Source of the DNA: Perkinsus olseni
Taxonomy: Eukaryota; Perkinsozoa; Perkinsida; Perkinsidae
NCBI GenBank assembly: GCA_013115135.1
Contig: JABANP010000135.1
Span: 54,596 to 118,595 of the forward strand
DNA: 64,000 bases
Reading direction: 5' to 3'
The position numbers and the translations under genes are program-made. The first letter of the stretch is position 1. Each line of letters begins with the position of its first letter. Below the pieces are notes generated by a model, which was given only the letters and a program-made list of their open reading frames with translations, did not search any database and was not told where the DNA came from. Positions 1-11,031 of the stretch are shown in pieces.

Positions 1-1104
1 TTACCTCACCGGGGACCATCGGTGTGTATCACCCATCTGCATGCTTGCCGGCCATAGCCTCTATTCTAGGTGCTGATGTTTGCCATCTTAACCTGCATAA
101 GACGTTTTCGATCCCTCATGGTGGCGGTGGGCCGGGTATGGGGCCCATCTGTGCAGCTGAGCATCTACGGTAGGGATACTCTCTCGATACTATAATACGG
201 ATCTCACATCATCCTCAGGCCCTTCATGCCTTCCCACTCTGTTGTTCCTACTGGTACTGACACTGCTGTGGCAGGGTCTGTAAATGCAGCCCCATTCGGC
301 CAGGCTGGCATAGCATCCATTCCATGGATGTTCATCAACATGCTAGGAGAGGAGGGCCTACGGGCTAGTGCCGAGATGGCTATACTCAACGCTAATTACA
401 TGGCAGCTAGGCTCAAGGTGAGGAGGAGGCCTCGTTGTTGGTAGTACTCAACACCCTTACAATCTCAGGAGTACTATCCTCTTATGCATGTGAACTCTAA
501 TGGTAGATGCAGTCATGAGTTTATCATCGACATATCGGACATACGCAAGCATACAGGGGTAGTATAACCGGAGGGCGGCATGGTCGAAGCCATGGCATGG
601 CGTTCTGCTGTTCGCAGGTGGTCGAGGAGGACATTGCCAAGAGATTGATGGATTATGGATTCCACGCCCCTACTATGAGTTGGCCAGTACATCACTCGTT
701 GATGATCGAGCCCACTGAGAGTGAGAGCAAAGACGAGTTGGATAGGTAGGGCTCAGCAGTAAGGGCCATTTACACGTATATTTCCTTTCGTCAGGTTTTG
801 TGATGCTCTCATTGAGATCAAGAATGAGATTGATCAAATTGCCGACGGAGTTTATGACTTGAAGGACAACCCGCTGAAGAATGCTCCACATACTGAGGAT
901 ATGGTTACGTCCGAGAAGTGGGACCATTGGTAAGTAAGCATCAGCACCGTCAGCGTAATGACGTACCACTCCTTCAGCTACTCTCGAGAAGTAGCCGCGT
1001 TCCCTCTACCCTGGGTTCGAAGTCGTGGTAAATTCTGGCCAAGTTGTGCAAGAGTAAATAACATACTCGGAGACAGGCAACTCATCCTCAAAATGTCACA
1101 ATAG
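1..1104 (+). CDS. GLDC: Glycine dehydrogenase (decarboxylating), P-protein of the glycine cleavage system, C-terminal part
   Basis: The pyridoxal-phosphate P-protein decarboxylates glycine in the mitochondrial glycine cleavage system. The 5' part lies outside the window. About 290 C-terminal residues can be read across six exons separated by five GT-AG introns of 48-59 nt (170-218, 418-468, 559-617, 746-794, 930-977). Seen in order: [20 protein letters not shown] with the PLP-binding lysine (HLNLHKTF), the Gly-rich stretch GGGGPGMGP, then [20 protein letters not shown], and the C-terminal block [12 protein letters not shown]. These are diagnostic P-protein segments in the expected order. The stop is TAG at 1102-1104. 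It converges with the minus-strand gene ending at 1345. No frame break is visible in the part present. Confidence 0.93.
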
Positions 1105-1344
1105 CTGTGTCCGACTGGTTTTGATAACACTTTGTTGAGCGACAGCAACGCGAGACATCATAACTTGACTATGTCAAGAATGAGTTTTTACTCTAGTGTA
1201 TGCAATTGCACCATCATCGTCTTCTTGCGTTACAAAGCCAGGTGGGGAGTTTTTAAATATACGCGACTCAGACAACACAAGTCGCTCTGTTACTTCAACA
1301 AGAATCTATTATTAGCCAAGCAAACAGTGAGAATGCTCAGCGGT

Positions 1345-2470
1345 TCAACTTTGTTTAATCGTTTTGTTATTCCTTATTGTTTGTTGTACTTGACTTGATC
1401 GATACACCAAAGTGCTACAAATGATCACCACCCAGGCAAGTATCAACGTCCCAACGTAAATCTTGGACCACTTCATAACCTCCGCAGGTGGCAACACCAT
1501 AGACCATACCGCACTGATGGCCCTGCGTATTCTCGGGATTAGTCTGATGATAATGAACGACGATGTAGCGACGTTAGCCAATGCAAAAAGCCTACTGAGA
1601 ATAGTCAACTTCGTAGGCTGAATGATCGTGAGGTAAGATTGGGAGGATGGAACTGAATGGAGTGCATCGTGACGGGAGAGATACAGCTAACTACCTCAAG
1701 TCCTGAACAGTATTATCGACTTGAACTAGTCCAAGCACGGCCTGAGGCAACTCAATCGACCGATCGTTGAGGACGCTGTAACGTACCGGGATTATGCGTA
1801 GGGCCATGTCCAACTCAATGAGGACCGTGATGAAGCGTGGTACCACCGCACACTCGAATGCAGTGTACAGTGCTCGCATGTAGCGGGTCTCCAACTCCAA
1901 CCCGCCTGCTGCTGCTGCTGCTGCACCGTCAGCACGAGACAGTAGCCAATGTTGGACCACCTACATAACAGGCTTCGAGTGCCGCTGCTCCCTCCATCTG
2001 TATCACTCACCCCCGGGAACATCATGTAGACTCCGAAATCTATGATGAAGATAGCAAGACAGCAGTTTATGAACTCTGATGATGACACGGCTGATGAGAG
2101 AGGTGAGGTCAACGGAGAACTGAATAATGGTATAGCCTGAGCAGTTGACAGAGCACTCCTCGTGGATTGGCTTGCGGCCACTCACCAATGGGGCCAAGAA
2201 TACGAAATAAAGAATTAGCCTCTTTCTCGTTGCCGGTGGTGCCTTATCAAGTGATTCAGCCGCATCCTCTTGTGGGGCATCACGACAGATTGAGTTGCAT
2301 GTCTGTCGAGTGCGAGCTGTCTGATCGCCTCCCCTAATCCATGCGTCCAGTAGTTCGGTACCTAGAGAGGTTCTCCCGCCCTAGCCATGCCTGGTTGTTG
2401 CTCACTCCTCTGTGAATGGCCTACGATTGTGTAGACCGCTAGTAGGAGGCCGACATAGAGCATAGTGTGC
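1345..2470 (-). CDS. Multi-pass membrane protein of unknown function
   Basis: Family not recognised. Five exons can be joined in frame through short GT-AG introns. The ATG at 2470 opens a hydrophobic N-terminus (MLYVGLLLAVYTIVGHS) that looks like a signal peptide or anchor. Further hydrophobic segments are LILYFVFLAPLAIPLF, CCLAIFIIDFGVYMMF, FALANVATSSFIIIRLIP and IYVGTLILAWVVIICSTLVY near the C-terminus. A CTG-repeat run around 1910-1925 encodes poly-Ala. Total length is about 300 residues. It starts only about 44 bp after the stop of the next minus-strand membrane gene, the tight head-to-tail spacing expected where mRNAs are trans-spliced. Splice choices are inferred from phase and were not verified. 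Confidence 0.55.
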
Positions 2471-2513
2471 CTTGAGAGGAGAGATAATTCCAAAAGAAGC
2501 CGGGGCTAGAAGT

Positions 2514-3589
2514 CCTACGCGACGCCTCGAAAGATGGGTACGAAATTCTCTATCCCCAGGTCATTCAGGAGGGCTTGTTGCTCGGGAGATAGGGGAAAAT
2601 TGGGTTGGGGAGGGTCCACCCCGAAAAGAGTCGACCTGCACACGACGTGGAAGGTGGACCTCTGTAGCAGAAAGCATTCTTACGTGTTGAAGCACGCGAT
2701 GGGGGTGATGATGAGAGCTGCCAGAAGTGATGCGACTTGGTTACTATCACTCGATCTTGCCGCGCGCCAGGCCGACAGTAAAACCTAACAAAGACGGTGA
2801 AGTTTTTCGCGAACGGGGAAGTATCCTGAGCTCACCGGGAAGGCCATGCAGAGTACAGCACCCAGGAAGAAGGGAGAGTAGGGATTCCTTCGACCCTGGA
2901 AAGGTAACCTTACAAGAGGCTTACTCAGTATGCTACTCACCGTGAAGTATCTAGTCAGTATCACGACTCCAAGGGATACTCCCAAAGCCATCGGAGTAAA
3001 CATGATGATCTAAGGAGTAGTAATGAGGGCAGCACCTATAGGGCCTGCATACCTCCAAAGAGAAGAAGTAGGGTAGCTGCTCTACACCACGACCAGGAGT
3101 AGCCCCTGTGATGGTATCGGAGACCTCACCAAGCCTAGCTAGTTTAGTAGAGCTAGACGACGAGCGTTGATCCTTATGATACACTAGGAGGGAGGACCTG
3201 ACTAGTAACCGATAGACCCTCACCTACTTCTGGTAGCTTACGGCTTCAGGCTGACGTCCATCCACCATTTCCTACGCTTGATCGTGTTGCTATAGATAAC
3301 GAAGAGGGTGAGCAGTAGGGCTAGTGTATCGACATCGAACAGGGCCGTTGTTGTGGTAGTAGTAGCAGCGGCAGTCATGCTGGTGGAAGGACTGCACACT
3401 ACTCCACCAGTACTGTATGAGTTGGGCACATGTGCCCACCACTAACAGTTGAGCAGCCGGCCCAGTATCATTAAAGACCTCCCACCTTATAAGTGGCAAT
3501 CAATGTTAAGCCAGCAGGCAACGCTGGTGGATCCTTCCCAAGCCTGCCACCCAATCCGGCATCATCATCACGGCAGGTCTGTAGTCCAT
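2514..3589 (-). CDS. Multi-pass membrane protein of unknown function
   Basis: Family not recognised. Downstream exons join in phase: LALLLTLFVIYSNTIKRRKW (hydrophobic stretch plus basic flank), an exon with TGATPGRGVEQLPYFFSLE, then IIMFTPMALGVSLGVVILTR, PFFLGAVLCMAFPVLLSAW and VASLLAALIITPIACFNT, ending in a soluble tail with ALLNDLGIENFVPIFRGVA and TAG at 2514. Introns are about 30-75 nt. The 5' end is uncertain: an ATG at 3589 is possible, but its splice into the exon containing EVFNDTGPAAQLLVVGTC was not resolved. It lies between the inner-membrane protease gene and another membrane-protein gene, all on the same strand. It could be a lipid or transport protein; no signature supports a choice. 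Confidence 0.5.
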
Positions 3590-3908
3590 GGACCCCCAAC
3601 CGTGCATGAGACAGAGCTCAAGATACCCGGTCACACTACCACAACACTACACTCAACACTCAGGAAACTGATGATGCATTAGGTCAATGAAACACTAGGT
3701 AAATAGGTACTTTCAATTACTGCTAGAACTTGTTGCTTTTATCAGTGTTGTTACTAAACCGAGCCCACTGACTAGGAGGCCATACTTTTGCTCGCACTCT
3801 GCCCTTTAATAGAGCCTCCGGGACCGGACCATACGCTCTCGAATCCAACGACTTCTCCTGAGAAACGAGCGACCTGCAACTTAGCCATGCTCTGTAATGG
3901 CCCGGTGA

Positions 3909-4623
3909 CTACGATGATTTCACACACGTCATCCGGCCTTTACTGTAGGGCCGTGAAGCATTGAGCCATTGACCGGAGTGGCTATCTACTACCGGGTTAT
4001 CCCCCAACAGCCAAACGTGACCCGGCGGTATCCGGAAATATACTTCTTTGCCTCGCCGATGGACTGGGACTCTATCACCTAAGACCAGGACGACTTCAAT
4101 AATATTCAACCTCGATTGCTGACCACTCGTGGCCTCTGCACCGAAGTAAGACGCTCCTACTACCATCCCTTAGTAGCGTTAAATTGACTCACATGCGACC
4201 CATTAAGAGATGGGCCATGTAAACGGATTGCTGTTCATTCTCCTCGAGGGTAACCCAGTAGTACTACCTGCTACTCCAGCTATCCTTTTACAGATCTGAT
4301 GGCCTCCATGTGGGGCAGTGGCTATAACTACATCTCCTTTGCTATACCCTTTCAGTCTAGGAAAAACCTGAGCACCCACCCTACGGCGGTAAGGAAAGCC
4401 CTTCTTTCTTCCCCACCTTATCATAGAAGAGGACACAGCCTTCTGATCGTATACTCGGCTCCATGCTGCCCCCCTGTGTTGTTGAAAAGTCAAATATATA
4501 TTCCTGAGTGCAGTGTAATAGACCAGCAAATTGTATCCATTTCCATCCATAGAGGAGGGCCTCCTTGAAACCACCCCCTGCGGTAGTCGCTGCAACGGCA
4601 GTAGCCATCGTTGGGGACGACAA
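3909..4623 (-). CDS. IMMP1L: Mitochondrial inner membrane protease subunit 1 (S26 signal peptidase)
   Basis: IMP1-type serine/lysine protease that removes intermembrane-space sorting signals. The ATG at 4623 opens an N-terminal segment with LHCTQEYIFDF, followed by the catalytic-serine box GGSMEPSI. After a short intron comes the lysine box GDVVIATAPHGGHQICKRIA, whose KR carries the general base. A second intron leads to GDRVPVHRRGKEVYFRIPPG and the signature GHVWLLGDN then DS. This is the S26 order Ser, Lys, GHVWxxGDN. About 150 residues are read, close to the usual IMP1 size. The C-terminal end after DSHSGQW diverges from the usual 'YGP' motif, so the last exon may be spliced differently. 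It is the first of three minus-strand genes in a row. Confidence 0.85.
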
Positions 4624-5095
4624 CAGCTACTGTCAACAGCGACGAGTAAAATAGGACTCGTACCGCTCCCTTGCCGTAGGCCCTAGCACTGGGAAAGATG
4701 AAACGTAGCATCGTGACGTCGGATGGAGTCGGTGTACGGGTCCTTGTGATGGGGTCGAGAAGTTCCAAGGACGAATGTCCCAATTATTGTTTCTGTTTAC
4801 AGCTCCAAGCATTAAGCTATCCTGTGAATCAGCGATATCGCTGAATAGATAAACTCCATCTGTCAAATGAGGCTGCCAACACTTTCGGGGCCTTTGTCGG
4901 TTTTTTCACCGCGCCCAGAAATTATCTTTTTTACGTAAAATGCTTAGAACAGCGCATTGTTTTGCATTCTCAACCGCGGTACCACTCTTTCCCCAAATTT
5001 CCCATTCATCAGAATCCAACCTAGGCAGCAGTGATGGTGGCGAAAATGATGACCAAGCAATGCAGGTGCAGGTGCAGGTTGTCGTTGTTGTTATC
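4624..5095. other. Divergent intergenic region between IMP1 and CCCH genes
   Basis: This separates the minus-strand protease from the plus-strand zinc-finger gene and should contain both 5' ends. An in-frame upstream ATG at 4940 could extend the CCCH protein by 52 residues (low complexity, QVQVQVVVVV), so the start of that gene is not fixed. No other element was recognised. Confidence 0.4.
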
Positions 5096-7143
5096 ATGTC
5101 TTCGTCTTCGTCGTCACCTCGTCCTCCTGATGGTAATGATTCTGATGTCAACAACAGGATAGACCGGTTGGAGTCCTCCATGAGCCGTTTGGAGGGGATG
5201 CTATCTATGTTCATACAGGGCATACAACAACAACCCCCACCAGCATCACCAGTACCAGCAGAGAAGAAGGACAAGGCTGCTACAACAACGACAACATCGT
5301 CATCTGTCAACGCCAGTGAAGCTTCCGGAGGTGTACAACGACCGTGCTTGGCAGCAGAGGGACATGCTAACGATAGGACCGGGATGGTAGTATGGGAGCT
5401 GGGCATAGCCTCCGTATCTCGCGATCAACCATGTTGTTACCACTCATGTCTGGATTGCTCGTTAGCGTGGTCCATATATCTCTAGGTAGCCCCTGACTCA
5501 CCGCTAACTCGTACGCCTTCAAAAGGCATCCCTGCATCCTTGCCCGATAGTGCTAGTAGTCCTCGGAGGGGCACTCCCGCTGCGAAGAGAAGTTCCCCCC
5601 GCCGAAAGCGGAAGACAATAGGATCAACAACACAGGAGGGTGAGGACGACCAGCGTATGGCTAAACGGAAGCGATCCGGGAAGGCGGTCGCAGCTGATAT
5701 CATCACTACGGAAGCATCAGATGCTGTGGACACAGGTCATAAGGGAAAAGGGGGGCAGGGTAACGAAATTGGTGACCTCGTAAAACTTCAGGCGTTGGTA
5801 CCTCGTCCACCCAAGCTGTGACAGACCATAATTGTAGTAGTGGTAGCAACAGCGGTACTGCAGAGCTGCCGCATGGAGGCCAATCTAGTGATGTAATTAT
5901 CATCACGTACTGCGTAGATTGTGTGATGGTGTACTGCTGGTCAGGTAGTAGCGGTAGTAGGGGATGAGTCTACCAACACTGTACTGAGTGGGGTCTATAC
6001 CCCAGTAGTGGCCCCACCTGGCAGTGGTCAGGAGGAGGATAGCACCTCCATGCTGCCCATCCAGTGGCCCGATACTCTCCAGGACGCTGCCGTTGCCGTC
6101 ATGGCCTCCACCACTAAGTTGACGGACACGAAGGAGGAGGAGAAGAACATCCCACCTGCAGTGTCACCATCATCACCATGGTTAACATGGGAGGAGGTCA
6201 TCGGTCTCAACTTGAAAGAAGAGGAGGAAGAGGGTATCACTACTGTCACGGCAGAGGTGGTTCCTGATGATAACAAACCTGATACATCACAGCTTCCGAG
6301 CAGCAAGCCCATCCCTGCTACTGTCACCGAGGGAGATGACCGGAAGGGGCTAGAGGATGAGGAGGAGGAGGAGTCTGGGGGCAATCTTTTCCCTGATGAA
6401 TCTGACTCATCTCCAGTAGCAGCAACAGTAGAGCCTACCCAGCCTGCCTCCTCGGCCGCACCATCCACACAACCAACCTCGCCTGCTCTCAACGCCAGAG
6501 AGAGGAAGAGAGAATGGTTCCAGGCTCTCTACAGCAATGATGGTAGTAGTAGTACAGGCGAGGGTTGAGCACGAGAATCAAGTTTAGGTGCTAAGGCTGC
6601 TCCTTGCCGATATTACGCCCAGGGGAGATGTACCAAGGGTGACGCCTGTCCATACAGCCACGATGATGCTGCCGCTGCCAAGCTCAGGAAGGCCCATCAT
6701 GACGCTCTAGCCGCTATACCGTGCAAATTTCACGTGGTCCTAGGGCACGGCTGTAGGGAGGGCGATGCCTGCCGTTATTCACATCAAGTGGAGCGCTTCC
6801 CATGTAAGTGGAGGTCCTAGCGTTCATTGGACTCATCACCATCTACTCAGGCGTACGGCAGTCCATCACTGGCCATTGTGGTGGTGGTGCCTCTCAGTGC
6901 CCGATGCTGCACTACCCCGTGGCTGTTAGGCAGACGGAGGCCTTCAAGATGTGGGTTGTGGAGTTATACTCTAGCTTCATAAAGGAAAGGATAGAGGGAG
7001 GGGACCAACGCGTTACATCATTATGGTCTACATATTTTACTGATACCATCATGTCTGACCCTTCTCTGCATCGTAACTTCGATCACATCAACACTTACAT
7101 TGCCGACAGGGCAGCCTCTTCTGCCACCAACACCACGACGTAG
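5096..7143 (+). CDS. CCCH-type zinc-finger protein (three fingers)
   Basis: Likely nuclear or cytoplasmic RNA-binding protein; CCCH arrays bind AU- or U-rich RNA. The chosen ATG (5096) starts a Ser-rich N-terminus followed by a predicted coiled coil (NNRIDRLESSMSRLEGMLSM), then long acidic, Ser/Thr/Pro-rich and basic (KRKRSGKAV) disordered stretches joined by introns of about 47-60 nt. The zinc fingers are at the C-terminal end: CRYYAQGRCTKGDACPYSH (C-x7-C-x5-C-x3-H), CKFHVVLGHGCREGDACRYS with its final H (slightly wide first spacing), and a third split by an intron after FP, reading CVRQSITGHCGGGASQCPML with a final H. The tail has KMWVVELYSSFIKERI. Stop TAG at 7141-7143. Orthology (CPSF30, unkempt or other) is not clear. 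Confidence 0.8.
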
Positions 7144-7341
7144 TTATTGACTCGCTGTCCAGTTGCTTTATGACGGAGTATCTTACGTTGACTAGTGCTC
7201 ATGATGAAAGACTTGCCTTATATCATTCTTTTCACCATTTTATACCTCCTTGAAGCTGTTGCGTTGGCAGTGCTGTAGACGTGGTGCGTGGGGTTCCTAT
7301 ATTCCGTATGCTGTTGTCGTTGAGGCGGGTGATCGTTGTGA

Positions 7342-9689
7342 ATGGTAGTGCCTACCTCTTCGCCGACTGCTGTAGCTACCGGACGTAGCGCTGATGTGGC
7401 CCCTGCCAAGCGGCCGAGGATCTCCAAGGCCTTGGATAAGGTTAATAAGGCCATGGAGAAGAAGTGTCCTTATCTTGGTAGTAGTTATGGGGCAGGTGGG
7501 GGAGTTTCGTCGACTACACAACAACATCATCATCAGGTACTGTGAACAGGAATATGTTGGACTTCGATTTCGAGAAGGTGTGCAGTGTTACCCTGTCCAA
7601 TGAGAACGTGTATGCATGTCTGGTATGTGGTAAATACTATACTGGTAGAGGACAAGGCACCTGTGCCTACACTCATGCGTTAGAGAAGAAACACTACGTA
7701 TTTATCAATCTCAAGGATACTAGAGTGTAATACCACACCAATCACGCATCCTAGGAGAACTGTGGTGTAGATACTGTATCCCAGATGGTTATGAGATCAT
7801 CGATGCCTCTCTCGATGATATACGGTATAACCTCAACCCAACCTTCACCAAGGATATGCTCAACAGCGCCGAGGATAAATGTAGTGCTCGAGGGGTTGGC
7901 TACGTGGTGGTAAGCCTAGATGTATTCCCTCAGCAACGGCTATTGGATTCACTCTCGATGGACGACCCTTCCTACCGGGCTGTGTAGGGTTGAATACAAT
8001 CAGTGGTGGTACCGACTATCTGAATGTAGTAGTACAGATATTACAGCAGGTAATTATGATGACACTTTCTATACCAAAACATTCGTAACTCGCCGATCAG
8101 GTAACGCCCTTGAGGAATGCATTGTTGACCAAGAAGCAGGACCTTGATGTCAGCCGAACTGATGTCACTGAGGCCTTGGCTGAACTCTTCAGGAAGACTT
8201 ATAATGCTAAGAACTTCAAGGTGAGTGCCGCCTCTCGGTATGCTGCCCTGGCTCATCGGCGATGAGTCATCGCCATTGCTGTTCTGTTGGTTATGATAAT
8301 CAGTGATCATCCATGTTAGGGTGTGGTGTCTCCCCACGAGTTCCTCCAAGTGGTGAGCCTGAAGAGTAAGAAGCACTTCTTCACATCACAGGTAAGCAGG
8401 TCCGTGTCGTGAATTAATCCAAACCAGTAGTTCAGCACTCCTCGCACGCCGCCCCTTTTGTTATCAGAGAGACCCAGCAGAGTTCCTCACATGGCTGCTC
8501 AACCATCTCCGACCTCACAAGACAATCAACAAGATATTTAAAGGTGAGCTAGGCGTCATGAGGCGTAGTACACAGTCCCGCATCATTCAGGCGAGATCCT
8601 GGTTAAGACATGCAAGAACCTCGACAGTCAGGCAGCTGGTGATGTGTGGGAAGAATCTACATCAGTAAGAGGGCTCACGTGAGTACTAGTCGCCACTCCT
8701 TCCCTTAGGACTTCCTTACCCTCACCCTTGACCTTCCCGATGCTCCACTATTTAAGGATACTCAGGAGTTCATCCCTCAAGTAACCAGCGGCCTTCCGCC
8801 TTGCATCATACTCTCGCTGCCGTGATCCTAGGTGCCAATGATCTCTTTACTGGACAAGTTCAATGGAGAGACAGTGGTCGAGGACCTCCTTCATCGACAG
8901 GTGGGCTTATTTCCGATTAGGGTTTGCATGATACGCCTCCCATCGTCAGTTGCGAAAGTATTCCATCAAGAGGCTGCCTCCTTACCTCATCTTCGTCACT
9001 AAGAGGTAGTAGCGAACACGGGTTCCGCACGTCACGAAGACTTCGTCTTCTGGCATCAGATTCAAGAAGAATAACTTCACTGTGGAGAAGAATCCTACTC
9101 TAGTTCGCTTCCCCCTGAAGGGCCTCGATATGAAGGACTGGATACATCCAACTTGGCATAATATTAATGAGCATACCAAGTACCATAACTTAGATTGCGG
9201 GTGAGAAAGGGTAAGCACGACCCGTAGGTACGACCTGGTCGGCCTAGTGTCCCATTCTGGTCAGCCAGAAGCGGGCATGGGAGTCTACAAAGCGTACGTG
9301 TTGCATTCAAGTGAGTCACGAGTGTCGCCCAGTGGTCATCAGTTTACCCGATCAGAAACGAATCAATGGCAAGAAACACACGACCTGAATGTGGCGCCCA
9401 TCCTACCGCAGAGTGTCGCCCTTATGGAGACCTATATACAGGTATCTTGTAGTTCATAGTGGGTTGGTAATGATTTGTGTTGGCGTAGGTCTATCAGCGA
9501 GAGGATGTCCAGTCGGATGGTACATTCACCGACAATATCGTGCTGGCCAAGCCAGGCGAGGAAGAGGAGGATATCTTCGGCGGTAAGAGAGTCGTGCTTG
9601 AATATGTACTCTACTTTTATTTCTCCTCAGGCGGCGACGAGAATATGAAGGACCGAGACCTTGCCCTCGCCGGTATCGAAATCGGTTGA
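7342..9689 (+). CDS. USP39: USP39/SAD1-type pseudo-ubiquitin protease, U4/U6.U5 tri-snRNP factor
   Basis: Spliceosomal protein needed for tri-snRNP maturation. A zinc-finger UBP domain is evident (KKCPYL, LDFDFEKVCSVTLSNENVYA, CLVCGKYYTGRGQ, H residues in YTHALEKKHYVFINL), then YCIPDGYEIIDASLDDIRYN. The peptidase-like fold follows: GLNTISGGTDYLNVV, SPHEFLQVVSLKSKKHFF, AEFLTWLLNHL, LPPYLIFVTKRFKKNNF, VEKNPTLVRFPLKG, GVYKAYVLHSS and ILPQSVALMETYIQVYQRED. The position of the catalytic Cys box (GNTCYLN in active USPs) reads GGTDYLN, so it is inactive like other USP39 proteins. At least eleven short introns interrupt it, all consistent in phase. The C-terminus is IFGGGDENMKDRDLALAGIE then IG, stop 9687-9689. 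Confidence 0.93.
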
Positions 9690-10762
9690 ATCACGTTGTC
9701 AGTATTACAGAGTATTTTCCGATAAGACTAACACTGTGTTGAGTAACATTGGGCCCCCCTTATTTCAGTACGGACTGCGATGTGACTCTGATAACAAAGA
9801 CGAACGTCCATCTAGTGCATAACGACCATAGTGATATCTATTCGTAGTGAATCCAACGCTTACGCCGCCCGAGTTAGCTTTCCGACTTAGAGGACAGTCC
9901 ATGATAGGTGGAGTAATGGGTACCACTGCTCCATGGCCTCAACGGTATATGTGTAAGAATCGCGAATCCAGTCTACTGCTGCTGCTTGAAGCGTGGATCG
10001 CCTAGTCAGAACTCAACGCATGGTTGTAGTCGGCTGAAGCTCGCAATTTTTTATTATACATTCAAGTGTGGCAAAATAGTATCAACACCTCTTCCGAAAA
10101 TCGGGAATCATTCCTCTTTCTCGACATCGTCTTGTGCGATGATCAAGAAGGAACTGCGCTCGTGTGCCTCGACTCCTGATAGTTTTCGACCTCCCGCAGG
10201 AAGTTACCGGTGCTTTAGTGGGCTCGGAGGACGTCTCACCGTTCGTCTGAGTCCCACTGGTGGCATCGTTGGGAGGAGATAGATCTTGTCCCGTATGGGG
10301 AATACGAACTGAGCTTGAAAGGTTGGTGGATGGATGGTATCTTTAGAAGATCCCCGACCCGCTGTCGGCCCGGGTCTGCTAGGTGCGCGTTACGAATGAT
10401 CCGTAAACACCAGAACGAATCTGACGGTGAATTCCTCAGAACTCGGTGTAGCTACATCACATCCCAAAGATACGATCTTCCGTCATGGATGAGAAGAGAC
10501 TGGATAAGCATGTTTGTACTCCAGGAGCCAAAACTCGATGCGGCAGTCTTCATTCTTTGCGACACAGCTTTTTTGCGCTTGAAGTCAGGTGAGAAATTAT
10601 CGATGACTAACTCTCATGCAACACAACATCGCCTACTCTGATTCAACTGTTCCTTGTATTGAAGCGTTAGCGACAAGATCACAAATCAGCTCCTGAAGTA
10701 CATCAGCATCACGACGTGTGACAGACTGGCCAATACTGTAAAATACGGACCTTTCCTCGCTA
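9690..10762. other. Region between USP39 and the transposon; contains left copy of a dispersed repeat
   Basis: No complete gene was recognised. It holds the left copy of the 230-bp repeat (9964-10189) and short open frames on both strands without recognisable domains (for example 10315-10641 plus and 10633-10836 minus). Confidence 0.4.
9964..10189 (-). repeat. Direct repeat, left copy: duplicated 3' coding exon
   Basis: About 226 bp closely matching 15617-15845 in the same orientation. On the minus strand both copies keep one reading frame that ends at the same stop: here GVEAHERSSFLIIAQDDVEK then EE*, there GVEAHECSSFWMIAQDDVKK then EE*. Similarity stops abruptly just upstream of the codons RKLSG. 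This looks like a duplicated last exon of an unknown minus-strand gene, or an element carrying it. Confidence 0.6.
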
Positions 10763-10781
10763 CATAGGACCACCAAATGAT

Positions 10782-10978
10782 CGTGCATTTTCGATAAGCG
10801 GAACAGAAATTTTGTCAGTTCTTCGCTATTAATCAACGTATGAATTAAAATCGAACACCCGTAGACTCAGTTTACTCACACTAATCATATATCTGTGCCA
10901 CACGCGAAACGGCTGATCGATTGTAAATATCTGGGCGCGCGACGAAATTTCACTCATTATTACCGTGCAGTTTTGATA
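10782..10978 (+). repeat. Left terminal inverted repeat of the Tc1-type element
   Basis: Starts CGTGCATTTTCGATAAGC and ends near CCGTGCAGTTTTGATA; reverse complement of 12656-12852 with few mismatches. Confidence 0.85.
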
Positions 10979-11031
10979 TGTAACGCAACAACGACGAGGC
11001 TTGAGAGCCGAGTAAGAGTGATTGTCACGGA

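Noticed and set aside
6028..6492. Minus-strand open frame of 154 codons with Ser runs
   Set aside because: Antisense shadow of the acidic, Glu-rich region of the CCCH protein.
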